Shown: one piece after another, positions 48,650 to 58,809 of the stretch
How positions within the stretch are numbered: position 1 is the stretch's first letter
How the letters are laid out: each line of letters begins with the position of its first letter
Assembly: GCF_001704415.2 (NCBI RefSeq)
Contig: NW_017189517.1
Location: 7,017,167-7,081,166, forward strand
Source of the DNA: Capra hircus
Taxonomy: Eukaryota > Chordata > Mammalia > Artiodactyla > Bovidae
Reading direction: 5' to 3'
DNA: 64,000 nt
Translations under genes and position numbers: made by a program
The notes under the pieces: model-generated
The model's database searches: none
The model's input: only the letters and a program-made list of their open reading frames with translations
Told to the model about the DNA's origin: nothing

Positions 48650-49196
48650 ATGTGTGAAAAGGGGGCCAAGCAGTAGGCAAGCGCCGCGTTGAGGTAGCGC
48701 TCCAGCCGGCCCCCCTCCGAGTTCCCAGTGCGGCAGCCGCGGCGGAGCGGGGGTTGGGACCCGGCTGCGGGGCCGCGGCGGCGGCGGGGAGGCCGCGGCG
48801 CCCTGGGCGGGGGTGGGGGGGGCGCAGGAGCGCACCGCGGGGCCGGAAGGGGGCAGCGAGGCGGCGCCGGCGGCTGCGGAGTTATCTCCACGCAGTAGTG
48901 AGGACCCGGCCGGGCGGGGCGGGGCGGGGCGTGCACCGGGGCCGCGGGCGGCGCGCCGGAACCGTTGGCCTCAGGGCCCCGCCGCCCGCGCTCCCGCCCG
49001 CCGGCGCACGCGGAGGAGGCGGCGGCGGTGTTCGCGGTGGCTGAGGAGGAGACGGCGGCGGCGGCAGCAGCAGCAGCGGCGGCGGCGGCGGTCGCAGAAG
49101 GAGGAGGGGAGCTCGGAGCCGGAGGTGAGGTGGAGAAGCCAGAGGAGGCTGAGGAGGAGGTGGAGGTGGAGGAGAGGAGCGGCCAGAAGGAGGAGG
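48650..49196 (+). promoter_or_regulatory. GC-rich leader / promoter region of HAPSTR2
   Basis: Composition switches abruptly from AT-rich to extremely GC- and CpG-rich near 48650. Repeated GC boxes (GGGGCGG type) lie at about 48910-48931, with another pair just upstream at 48369-48381. No ATG occurs between 48649 and the start codon at 49197, so the leader is free of upstream AUGs. A triplet-repeat stretch, about four GGC, four AGC and five GGC units, lies at 49052-49092. No TATA box is visible, which fits a dispersed CpG-island promoter. Whether this leader is the retroposed parental 5'UTR or a locally acquired promoter cannot be told without aligning it to HAPSTR1 mRNA. Confidence 0.65.
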
Positions 49197-50060
49197 ATGG
49201 AGGAGCAGCCGAAGGAGGGCGAGGCCGAGGTCGCGGAGCATTGGTTCTCTAAGTGGGAGCGCCAGTGCCTGGCCGAGGTGGAGCAGGAAGAGGAGCTGCC
49301 CCCGGATCTGCAGGAGGAGGCGGCCCCCGAGACGGCGGGGCTCAAGAGCGAGCAGCAGAAGCTGTGGCACCTCTTCCAGACCTCAGCCACCGCCGTGGCC
49401 CAGCTCTACAAGGATGCGGGGTGCCAACAGCCAGGACTCTCCATGTGGGACCCCTTCCAGAATGCAGCCATGGCCGTGACCAGCCTCTACAAAGAGAGCG
49501 GGCATGCCCACCAACGAAGTTTTGACCTGGGCATCCAGGTGGGCCACCAGCGTCGCATCAAAGATGTGCTGGAATGGGTGAAGAAGGGCCGGAGCATCAT
49601 CCTTCGCGAAGATCTGATCAGTTTCCTGTGTGGCAAGGTGCCCCCGGCGCCCCCACCGCCGCCTCGTACCCCGAGGATGCCCGCGAAGCCGGCCTCAGAA
49701 GCCCCCAGCCAGGCCGCCGCCACCGAATCGGGCTCGTCGGTGGACGTCGACCTGCAGCCGTTCCACGAGGCCATCGCCCTTCACGGCCTCAGCGGCGCCA
49801 TGGCCAGCATTAGCGTGCAATCTGGCGCGCCCGGCTCCCCGCCTCAAGCCAGCGAGGTCGCCGGCGCTGGCCGCCGAAGAAGTAGCTTCCTCGAGGATGA
49901 CTTGAGCCCGATCGACTGTGAAGAACTGGCCCTCTGCCTGGACAGTGGGGGGTCCCGCAAGCGCACCTCGGCCGAGTGTGGTGATGGCGACACGGACTCC
50001 CCAACCCACAAGCGCAACCGAATGGCCTAAACCGGTCTGAACTGCCTCGTGGGTCGCCAG
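48680..50060. other. CpG island covering leader and CDS
   Basis: CG dinucleotides are dense from the leader through the whole coding region and stop shortly after the stop codon, whereas flanking DNA on both sides is AT-rich and nearly CpG-free. Preserved CpGs imply an unmethylated germline state or recent origin of the sequence, and support an active gene over a decayed pseudogene. Confidence 0.8.
49197..50030 (+). CDS. HAPSTR2: HAPSTR1-family protein, intronless retrogene (HAPSTR2)
   Basis: The 277-residue product matches, from memory, the HAPSTR1 (C16orf72/TAPR1) family, about 275 residues. Landmarks seen: acidic N-terminus with EHWFSKWERQCLAE (14-27); helical core QQKLWHLFQTSATAVAQLYK (53-72); WDPFQNAAMAVTSLYKE (84-100); HQRSFDLGIQVGHQRR (105-120); REDLISFLCGKVPP (137-150); a proline run (150-160); LQPFHEAIALHGLSGAMASI (186-205); and the basic tail RKRTSAECGD...THKRNRMA. 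Known of the family: HAPSTR1 is nuclear, self-associates, binds the HUWE1 ubiquitin ligase and tunes stress/p53 signalling; HAPSTR2 is a placental-mammal retrogene that can substitute for it. ATG 49197 is the first ATG in the GC-rich leader, in context A at -3 and G at +4, and matches the family start (MEE). Oddities: no intron; the basic patch at 129-137 is reduced relative to HAPSTR1. An unannotated HAPSTR1 retrocopy distinct from HAPSTR2 is the alternative. Confidence 0.88.
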   Translation: MEEQPKEGEAEVAEHWFSKWERQCLAEVEQEEELPPDLQEEAAPETAGLKSEQQKLWHLFQTSATAVAQLYKDAGCQQPGLSMWDPFQNAAMAVTSLYKESGHAHQRSFDLGIQVGHQRRIKDVLEWVKKGRSIILREDLISFLCGKVPPAPPPPPRTPRMPAKPASEAPSQAAATESGSSVDVDLQPFHEAIALHGLSGAMASISVQSGAPGSPPQASEVAGAGRRRSSFLEDDLSPIDCEELALCLDSGGSRKRTSAECGDGDTDSPTHKRNRMA

Positions 50061-50450
50061 CTGCCATTTTGCCGGGCCATCAACTTGCTCGTCAAAAGGG
50101 TCCTCCAGACGATCTCTTCTCTAAGTTAAACAAAGATTTCTATCAGTTTGCCACAAAAAAACCCCCAAAACAAAAACAAACAACAACAACAAACTTTAAA
50201 AGTATTCCGGAAGAGGCTTCCTATGACTCTGACTTTCCCAGAATTATAATACTAGCAGAATACAAGTACCATGTAGTAGTTAGCAAGACCATTTAATGCA
50301 GAAGTATCCGGTCAAGCGGGAGCCTGGTTTATCTTGTTCACAGTTATATTCCATAGCATCTAGCGCAGTTGCTGGTGCTTAATAAATGTTTGTTGAATGA
50401 ATAAATGTGACTTTATTTAAAAGTCTTAGAAGGACTAACAGGTGTTTGCT
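50031..50450 (+). other. Probable 3'UTR of HAPSTR2 with poly(A) signals
   Basis: After the TAA, about 350 bp lead to two AATAAA hexamers at 50381-50386 and 50400-50405, followed by a GT-rich stretch (ggtgtttgcttggg, 50441-50454) 36-40 bp downstream, as expected for a cleavage site. The signals lie in a stretch resembling the 3' end of an ancient L2 element (50350-50412). An A/C-rich run at 50152-50199 may be a remnant of the retrocopy poly(A) tail. If so, the gene now reads beyond its original end. Confidence 0.5.
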
Positions 50451-50943
50451 TGGGTATGGGATAGTCTTATCCTTTATTGTTTGGTTAATTGTTTGCTTTA
50501 ACTGTTTTTGTTTTCTTCCTTCTAGTTCAGTTACCTTTTATCAGAATGCAAAACTTGACATCTTTGTGAAATCTGGAACATTCCGTTTTGGCTCCACGTA
50601 CCATGAACCTGATTTCTAGATAGAAACTGTGCAAGGTGTACCTATGAGGTTGTGAGTTTTCTTTCTTAAAATAGTCATTTTGGTGATTATGTGATGAGGT
50701 AAAGTGCTATGATGGTTGGACAGGTAATAAGTTGCTATTGAGTCAATTTAACGCCCTTTTTAGGAAAGTTAAGCCAACAGTTGAGAGCCTGAGGTCAAAG
50801 ATGGCATTCCTGGTGGCTTGGTGGTATTCCTTTTTCTTAGGGATATCAAATGTCCCTTTTTCTGAGGTTAAATCGTTTTGGTGATCTCTGTTTTGAAGTG
50901 GAAGACAAAGTAGAATGAGTTTCTGGGTTTTATTTAAGGGTAT

Positions 50944-51154
50944 GTGTGTGTGAAGTCACTTCAGTGGTGTCCAAGTCTGTGCCACACTATGGACTATAAC
51001 CCACCAGGCTTCTCTGTCCATGGGATTCTCCAGGCAAGAATATTGGAGTGAGTTGCCATGCTCTCCTCCAGGGAATCTTCCTGACCCAGGGATAGAACCT
51101 GCATCTGCTGCATTGCAGGCAGATTCTTTACTGCTAAGCCACCGGGGAAGCCCC
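50944..51154 (-). mobile_element. Bov-tA SINE, first of an adjacent pair
   Basis: gtgtgtgaagtcacttcagt to aagccaccggggaagcccc. Bounded by atttaagggtat (50932-50943) and atgtaaggttat (51155-51166). Confidence 0.92.
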
Positions 51155-51166
51155 ATGTAAGGTTAT

Positions 51167-51380
51167 ATTGTTGTTGTTTAGTTGCTAAGGCATGTCTGAC
51201 TATTTGTGACTCCATGGCCTGCCAGACTCCTCTGGGAGCCTGTCCATGGGATTTCCCAGGCAAGAATACTGGAGTGGGTAGCCATTTCCTTTCCCAGGAG
51301 ATCTATTTGACCCAAGGATTGAACCCAGGTCTCCTGCATGACAGGTAGATTCTTCTCCACTGAGCCATCAGAGAAGCCCC
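51167..51380 (-). mobile_element. Bov-tA SINE, second of the pair
   Basis: ttgttgttgtttagttgcta to gagccatcagagaagcccc, followed by the third target copy atttaagggtat (51381-51392). Confidence 0.92.
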
Positions 51381-51439
51381 ATTTAAGGGTATAGCATGAT
51401 CTAATTAAAAGAGCATACACTTTGTGTCAAAAAATCAAC

Positions 51440-51620
51440 AGTAGAATGGTAGTCCCACAGATACACTGTGTGATTTTGGGCAAATCATTTAATGTCTTTT
51501 GGCCTCAGTTTTTCATCTGTAAAATGGAACTATGTGTCTCCTAAAGTCATTGTGACGGTAAGATAAAGCCCGTATTTCAAGTATCTAGCACAATGCTTGG
51601 TACCTAAAGCATTAATGTTC
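51440..51620 (+). repeat. MIR SINE
   Basis: gtgattttgggcaaatcatt, ttttcatctgtaaaatggaa, agcacaatgcttggtaccta. Confidence 0.85.
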
Positions 51621-52309
51621 TCGCTTCTCTATAAATACAAATCAGTAAAATGTTAAAATCCACTATATTTTGCAAAAGGCCAAAAAAAATAGATTGGTTT
51701 AGAAATCAGGAAAAAACAGAATCTCTGTGTTTGAGATGGAAACTACTGTTTCATAGGTAAAACATGCCTAAATATCCCAGATCTTGTATTAATTATAAGT
51801 GTGTTTAACATGTGAGTACTCAGGGTCATCACTGTGGATTTTAGGGCTGGCTTGTAGTTCCTAAAGTTGCCTGAGAGATGCACCTTGCAACTGGTACAAT
51901 AGTCAAAGATCTACTTCCTCTGGCCTGGAAGACTATGAGAAGGTGGGTAAAGATGGAGAGGATTTGAAAGTGAGAGTCTTAGTGATACATAAAAGGCCAA
52001 AGTGGTTCTGAATAAGGGTGAGGTGGAGTAGAGGTGATGAAACGGTAGACTGGGTGGGATGGGGATGGAGGAGTTGGGAGTGAGGTTATGGAATGGGTGG
52101 GGGAAAGTTAAAATGTACAAATCTTCCCCAGGCTCTCCCCAAACCAGTGCACAAAATAGTATATATAGATGTGTAATACCTTGCCTTTAGGTGAATATCA
52201 AAGTTTTTGTTTCATTAGTGTGGCCTTTGAAATAGATTTGTAATCGACTAGTGCATTGAAATAATACAACAAAATAAGGTGAATTCCCTAGTAGAATTAA
52301 AAACTTGCT
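51621..52309. other. No gene recognised
   Basis: Single-copy-looking DNA, purine-rich at 51930-52110. Confidence 0.4.
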
Positions 52310-53060
52310 ATTGAGGCACTTTGCAAATACAGACTGAGGCACCATGCTAGGCCCTGAGAAGGGATGTTTAAAAAACAAAAATATCCTGACCCTCAAAAAG
52401 CACATCCTGGCTTGAAAGATAATATAGTCCAGCATGCTAAGTCACTTCAGTTGTGTCTGACTCTGTGCGACCCTATGGACTGTAGCCTGCCAGGCTCCTC
52501 TGTCCATGGGATTCTCCAGGCAAGAATACTGGAGTGGGTTGTCACGCCCTCCTCCAGGGGATCTGCCCGACCCAGGGTTTGAACCCACGTCTCTTACATC
52601 TCCTGCATTGGCAGATGGGTTCTTTATCATTAGTGCCACCTGGGAAGCCAAAATACAGTCCAGAAAGTATTTCTAATTGTATGCAAAGAACCAAAGGTCT
52701 CTGCAGAAAAACAGAGGCCTGCCTTGCCCAGCGGGTCACAGCTTGTGGAGGAGGTGGCATTTAAACAGGTGCCCAGAAGAACAGGTAGGAAGGGAGGGCT
52801 CAGGTAATCCTAGCAGGGGAAGAATATAACAAAGTTTGGGAAGGAGAAAAACAGTAAACTGTGTTCAGAGGATCATAGGTGCTGGGTATGTAGAGGCAGG
52901 GGGAGATAGGGGCCAAAGTGCAGAGGGTCTCAAATGCCTGGCTCAGTGCTTTAGCTTCTGTCCTAGGGCAGGGTGATACCACTCAATATGTGCTTTGGGA
53001 AGATTGGTCCAGCAGTGAGACACTGGAGCTCGTGGTAACCAGACTATTCCCGTGGGATGC
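52310..53060 (+). repeat. L2 LINE remnant split by Bov-tA
   Basis: ggcaccatgctaggccctga before and ggaggtggcatttaaacagg after the SINE follow L2 3'UTR order. Confidence 0.65.
52433..52651 (-). mobile_element. Bov-tA SINE with 12-bp TSD
   Basis: catgctaagtcacttcagtt to gtgccacctgggaagcca. aatatagtccag (52421-52432) and aatacagtccag (52652-52663). Confidence 0.93.
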
Positions 53061-53429
53061 TCTTTCCTGCGGAAGTTGCCATTTGGTTAACCAGGATTGT
53101 GGAGATGTTTGACTTGACAGGGCTTTCTCTGGGAAGCCTTTGCTCACTTAGAACCTCCCACACTTCAGACCATAGCAGGTAGGAAGCACCTTCCGTGTGT
53201 GTTCTGCACTGCTTCTAGGCTGAGGAAGCCTTCAGTTCCAGCTGCAGAATCTCTTGATGGGCTAGTCTTAAAGAAACAAAACAGCCCTGCCTTTTATCAT
53301 TCTTCTGCTTCTTGTGTTGGAGAGCCCTCCTGCAGGAAATCACTGGGGCATTTGGGGCTACAAGGCTGGCTGAGCCACCACAGCAGTTTTAACAGGTAGG
53401 TTTAGAGAGTTGCAAGAGGGCATGTTAGT

Positions 53430-53545
53430 ACGAGGGCAGGGACCTCATTTGTCTTGTTTCCTTCTGTAACCCCCAGAGCTTAGCAGTGCCTGATCCATGG
53501 GCACACAATGAATATTCATTTAATTGGTGGATGAGTAAGCCCTCA
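53430..53545 (+). repeat. L2 3' end
   Basis: gagggcagggacctcatttg, acccccagagcttagcagtg, aatgaatattcattt. Confidence 0.7.
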
Positions 53546-54282
53546 TCCAGACCCAGTTACAGCTATTCTGCTATCTTTCTCTTGTGTATCTACTGCCCAG
53601 GAAAGGCACCTGAAGCTCATGCTCTTAATTTCTAGATGATTCTCCCCTGCAGCCTTTTCCTGACTGTTTGATTCAGCATTTTGCAAAGTGTGGTCAGTTC
53701 CATGACCACCTCCCTTGAGAATCCACTGAGTTGCTTCTGAAGCTGGCCACTTCAGAAGCCCCCTCCAGGTGAATTACAGTCTCAGTGGGAGGGTCCCGGA
53801 AGTGACCTCCTTTCAGGAGGAGGCGTCGGTGGTCATGGTGCACAGTGAAGTCTGAAACTCCAGTGACCCCACTGTGAGATTTGTGATTGATTCCAGGGGC
53901 TCATTTTAAATTATTATTGCTGGTGAACCTTGTGTCCCAGCTTGAAGTGAATCTCCTCATTTGTACGTATTATCTTCATCATGACTTTGCATATTGCACA
54001 CATTTTTCTTCTAGGAGCACAGTTGAGAAGATGGAGGAAAAACGTTATTAACTGATGTTTCCTCATTTGGTCCTTTCATAGGAGACTGAGAGAAGGCTCT
54101 GATTTCCTAACCTTTAGCTGAGTATTTTATTCATTAGACCACTGCTTCTTAATCAAAATTACAAACAGGAAACATTGCACTTAGATTACTTTGCCTTTTG
54201 TGAACTGATGATGGAGTAGAGGTCAGGGGAGGATTCGTTGTTAGTTAATCAGGAGGTTTAGGGACCTCTTCCAGTAGTATAT

Positions 54283-54442
54283 GCATACTTTCTTTCCTCT
54301 GTTGTGTTTGTTTGGGGGAAGCTGTTGGAGTTATGCATTCAGGGAATATAAGTCACCCCTTGCCACCACCACTGCACTCTAGCCACCAGCCAACCTGGAC
54401 CACTTAAAGTTTCCTAAACTTTTTATCATCTCTGGACTCTGG
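54283..54442 (+). repeat. Direct duplication, copy A
   Basis: 160 bp starting gcatactttctttcctctg, identical over its first ~139 bp to 54712-54869 and differing only near aaactttttatcatctc. Confidence 0.95.
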
Positions 54443-54711
54443 AATCCTTCCCAAATTTAGATCAAGAGGGACCTTAAAGATCATCTTGGGCAGGGTTAAC
54501 GATATTCAGTTTACAAATGGGACAACTGACCTCACCAGGGAGGGCCACAGTGACTTATTGGTAAGACTGCTACCCCCTAGCTGGTTCCAGTCCGTTGCTC
54601 GCTTCACTGGACCTTCCTCAGTTATATTGTATTTGGCCTTTTAATTAATATGTTGATGATCAAGTGAAACTAGGAAACTTGTGTTGTTGTGAAGCCTCTC
54701 TGGCCTGGCAA

Positions 54712-54869
54712 GCATACTTTCTTTCCTCTGTTGTGTTTGTTTGGGGGAAGCTGTTGGAGTTATGCATTCAGGGAATATAAGTCACCCCTTGCCACCACCA
54801 CTGCACTCTAGCCACCAGCCAACCTGGACCACTTAAAGTTTCCTAAACTTTATAATCTCTGGACTCTGG
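54712..54869 (+). repeat. Direct duplication, copy B
   Basis: 158-bp partner of copy A, 429 bp downstream. Same orientation. Confidence 0.95.
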
Positions 54870-55112
54870 GTCAGTTTTCCTTATTGCTTCCTTGGCCTCT
54901 GATGCCCTGCCCTAAATTCCTTTTTGTCTACTTCATTCCAGCTCAGTCTTCAAAGCTCACCTCACGCATTACCTTTTTATTTTTTCGGGTATCTTCCTTG
55001 CCCTTCCAAGTTATGATTAAATGCCTTATCCCGGAGTTCCCACTTAGGACTTAACACTGTGTTTGTTAGTTTGTCTTCACCCCAGGAGACCATAAAACAC
55101 CAAGTTCATTCC

Positions 55113-55605
55113 CAGTTCAGTTGCACAGTCGTGTCTCTTTGTGACTCCATGGACTGCAGCACGCCAGGGTTCCCTGTCTATCACCAACTCCCAGAGTTTA
55201 CTCAAACTCATGTCCATTGAGTTGGTGATGCCATCTAACCATCTCATCCTCTGTCATCCCCTTCTCCTCCTGCCTTCAATCTTTCCCAGCATCAGGGTCT
55301 TTTCTAATGAGTCAGTTCTTCGCATCAGGTGGCCAAAGTATTGATTGGAGTTTCAGCTTCAGCATCAGTCCTTCCAATGAATATTCAGGGTTAATTTCCT
55401 TCAGGATTGACTGGTTGGATCTCCTTGCAGTCCAAGGGACTCCTAGGGGTCTTCTCCAGCACCACAGTTCAAAAGCATCAGTTCTCCACTGCTCAGCTTT
55501 CTTTATGGTTCAACTCTCACAGCCATATGTGACTACTGGAAAAACAGTAGCTTTAACTAGATGGACTTTTCTCAGCAAAGTTATGTCTCTGCTTTTTAGT
55601 ATGCA
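55113..55605 (-). mobile_element. BovB LINE 3' end
   Basis: Reverse: cccagttcagttgcacagtc, cacgccagggttccctgtct, then the C-terminal ORF2 region to about 55605. The terminal copy of the ORF has the TGA. Confidence 0.92.
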
Positions 55606-55904
55606 GAAAGTTAAAGAGAACTTAAAATGTTCACCCCAAGAGGGTCTCTTCTGTAGCAGGTGGGTAAGAATCTGCATTACTGCACATATACACTGAAAAG
55701 GCATATTCAGCATTACACTATACTTTTATTTTTTTAATGAACGAATTACTTTTGTCATAGAATTACATTGTGGGAAGAATAGCTCAAAGCAAAACTTTGG
55801 AGGAGTGGTTTTAATCAGGTATTAAATGTGCTTCCCCGAAGAAGTGTAGCATATAAAAAGTTATCAGTGTCCTTTCTTGCTCGTAAATATGATTGTACTG
55901 TCTC

Positions 55905-56060
55905 AGGCTTCAGTGGCAAGCACACAAGATCCTGGCTTAGGTCTTGACCTTCCTAATAACTGACCTTGAACAAGTCAGCCCTTTATTTTTTTTTGCTTGA
56001 TATGAAATAAAGGAGTTGGTTTTATTAGATAATCTATAAGGTCTACACAAACTCTGGCAC
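55905..56060 (+). repeat. Probable MIR
   Basis: gatcctggcttaggtcttga, gaccttgaacaagtcagccc. Confidence 0.55.
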
Positions 56061-57837
56061 TTTCTGGTCTCTGGTTTAATTGGCACTGGTAGTGATGACC
56101 TTCTTTCTGTGATAGTCTCATTTCAATGATCTAGTGTCTGAACAGCTGAGCTCTGTGAGTTCCTTAAAATCAGGACTGCCATGTTGACACAATTCCAAGC
56201 TTCACTCACTGGGTGGTAATGGCCTGGCCACTTGTAAGATGGGAATGTAGCGGCTTACCTCTCTCTCTCTTTTTGTTCCATCTTCCTTAGGAGGTCAAGA
56301 AGTTAAAACAATATTGAATGTTTAAGGGGTATATTAGAGTCAAATACCCCCTTAGTTGGGCAGTTTCCTTTCTTAAAAATAGCAGGTCGAGCAGGAGGAT
56401 GTTTCAAAGAGAGATGAGTTCATAGACTCGTTGGACTATTAATAAAGGGGCACCTGGAAGTCCATTGAGTCCACATGGCTCCAACTCTGGCAAGAACAGA
56501 AATAGAAACCGTCCTGAATGCATGAGCTGCTCTCCTCATCTTCAGGAGCTGCCAGGCAGGCCTTTCTGAAAACAACCCCACATTCCGCTGACTACAGCCG
56601 TGTGCTTGCCCTCCTGTCTAATTGCCGGCAAGCTGGCTCACCACATCAGTGAAATAAGCCTTCTTGCCGTGGTTAAGCTTTCATCTCTAAACCTGGGCTT
56701 TGGACATTTCAACTACCATTTTCTCACCTTTTTCTTGTCTTCCCCCCGCCCCCCGCACAGCCTCTTTGTTGGATAGAATCCTTTGTGTTTCTAGGATTCC
56801 TAGTACACTGCCCCAAACCCTTACATATGGCACATATTATATAGTGTGTCTTGCATTTCCTCTCGTATCCCTAGTAGAGACCCTGGCTGCAAATTTCTCA
56901 TTCTTCCCTTCTTGAAGTCCCAGGCTTTCTTGACATCAGTACCCAATTTTGTGTTTAAGTGTAGCTATCTAAAATTGGAAACTTCTGGGAAAGTTGGGAG
57001 AAATGTTAGATGATTAAGAAACTCATGTGCCACACCACGTGGGAGCCTCTCGAATACAACCTTGGTGGTCATGACCCCGGTCGGAGAGGGAAGCCTGTGA
57101 TGTCACCCCTTCCCCGAGTCCCAGTTTCACGGATAGTATCTCTGAATGGAATTGTCTGAGGGAGATTGTTTCTTGTGAAAAGTTCACATGATGAAGTTTG
57201 AAGAGCTTGTTTCACTCGGAGCCCAGCAGGACAGAGTGGTTTGGAATGCAGCATTCAGTGTGTTCTGTTTGGCTGAAAGCTGTCACAGGGAACAAGTACT
57301 TAGTAAACAGCATGAACAAGGATTTGAACTAGAAAACGAGAAGGGCCTTGACAATATTGTAATAGTGGCTTGTCTCCTCAAAAACTGCTCAATGGTACAC
57401 AAGGAGGTGATAAAGAAGGCTAGGAAAATACATAAATAGATTTGGGTTTCATTCAAAACAGCCCAGTGTGAGAGTGCCCTAATATGGGTAGAGTTTGACC
57501 AGGAGTTCCTGGACCACTGTGATCATCTTCACATTACTATATCTGATCAGACTGTTGCCTTTTCTAAGGCAATAGTCACAGACTAAGTCTGTGCCCACAG
57601 GGTGAACACACAACCTATTGAAAACAGATTGATCATCAACTGCATATAGTCTGTTTTCACAGTGCCAAATGCCTGGGTTGAATGTTTTTCTCTTTGTATT
57701 TCACTGAATTAACTGAATAGACCTGTTGATATTGGTTTGGGCTTTTCATGTTTTAAGTGGAATTATGTGCAATTTAACAGGGCTATTCTGTCAGTATTTA
57801 CATTCCCTTTGCTTGAAAATCGGTTTTTCCCATTTCT
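56061..57837. other. No gene recognised
   Basis: 1.8 kb, mostly single-copy. An 83-codon ATG-started frame at 57188-57439 has no recognisable homology and is left uncalled. Confidence 0.45.
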
Positions 57838-57970
57838 CTCCTTTTTATTGAGGTATAATTGACAAATAAAATTATAAGATAGTTTAAAATGTACAACATG
57901 ATGATTTGAGGTATGTGTACATTGTGAAAGGGTTCCTCCCACCTAGTTAATGAGTTCTTCCTAGTTCTTA
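57838..57970 (-). mobile_element. L1 3' terminus fragment
   Basis: tttttattgaggtataattg, gatgatttgaggtatgtgta, gtgaaagggttcctccc. Confidence 0.75.
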
Positions 57971-58809
57971 AAGTCTCTTTTTAATACTCCAATTTCAGGT
58001 GCTATCTGTGCCTGATACACAGAGCCCAGATCTTTATGGATGATAAAATTTAACTACCACAGGTGTGGGCAGTAGTTGGAGGCTCATTTATGATGCTGTC
58101 CCCAGGGCCCATGCCACAGGTGCTCGCCTACCTTAGGTGAAACATGAGGATAAGAAGGTACTTATTCCAATGAAGATTACGCTTATGCCTAATTCTGCCC
58201 TAAAGCAGCTAGTGCTCTAGCAGGCATCTAGTAGTTGCTATATAAAGGGCTAAGAAAGCACAGTATCCACCCTAAACACATGTTAATAGACTCACTGGAG
58301 AGCTTTAGGGTTGTGTATGGACATACCCTGGTTCATTGACTTCAGTTTAAAAAAAGATCAAATCCAATTAGACAGCCTCTTCCAAATTCAGTTCAATTCA
58401 ACAAACAATTGTTAGGATACAAGCCCCGTGCTACCTCATGCAAAGCTTTTGGATTTTATTTTACCTTTCTGCTTTGTTGTCGCATCATGTCAGCACGAGT
58501 TGATAAATATTGAGGTTTCATTGTTTAGGAAGTTCAACAATGCCTTTTCTTCTTTACTTGTAACTCTTGAAAAATTTTATAAGTCTCTTCTCTGCTTGGA
58601 AGGCATTTATCTGGAACATCGACTACTAGCTTGGATACAGACTCAGATACATTGAAGATGAAAATGTAGTTTTGTATTAAATGTAGTCTTTGTGTCATAG
58701 TCCTTTGATTTGGAGGGTCATGTTAGTTTCAAGAGGAGATGGTGGAAATGCTAGTTATTAGCATTTGGATTGTTTCAAGGATAGATTTTTTTTTGAGGGG
58801 GTCCAATTT
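57971..58809. other. No gene recognised
   Basis: Single-copy-looking, possible L2 trace near 58140-58250. Confidence 0.35.

Larger units (their letters stand above)
53546..55112. other. No gene; single-copy DNA with a direct duplication
   Basis: 53675-53900 may be a degraded MER5/MER20-type element. The main feature is the duplicated 160-bp unit annotated separately. 54450-54600 is weakly MIR-like. Confidence 0.4.

Noticed and set aside
48813..50030. 405-codon version of the HAPSTR2 frame
   Set aside because: The codon at 48813 is GTG, not ATG. The first in-frame ATG is 49197, which matches the family start. Kept only as a speculative non-AUG extension.
57188..57439. 83-codon ATG-started frame
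   Set aside because: No recognisable homology or gene context.
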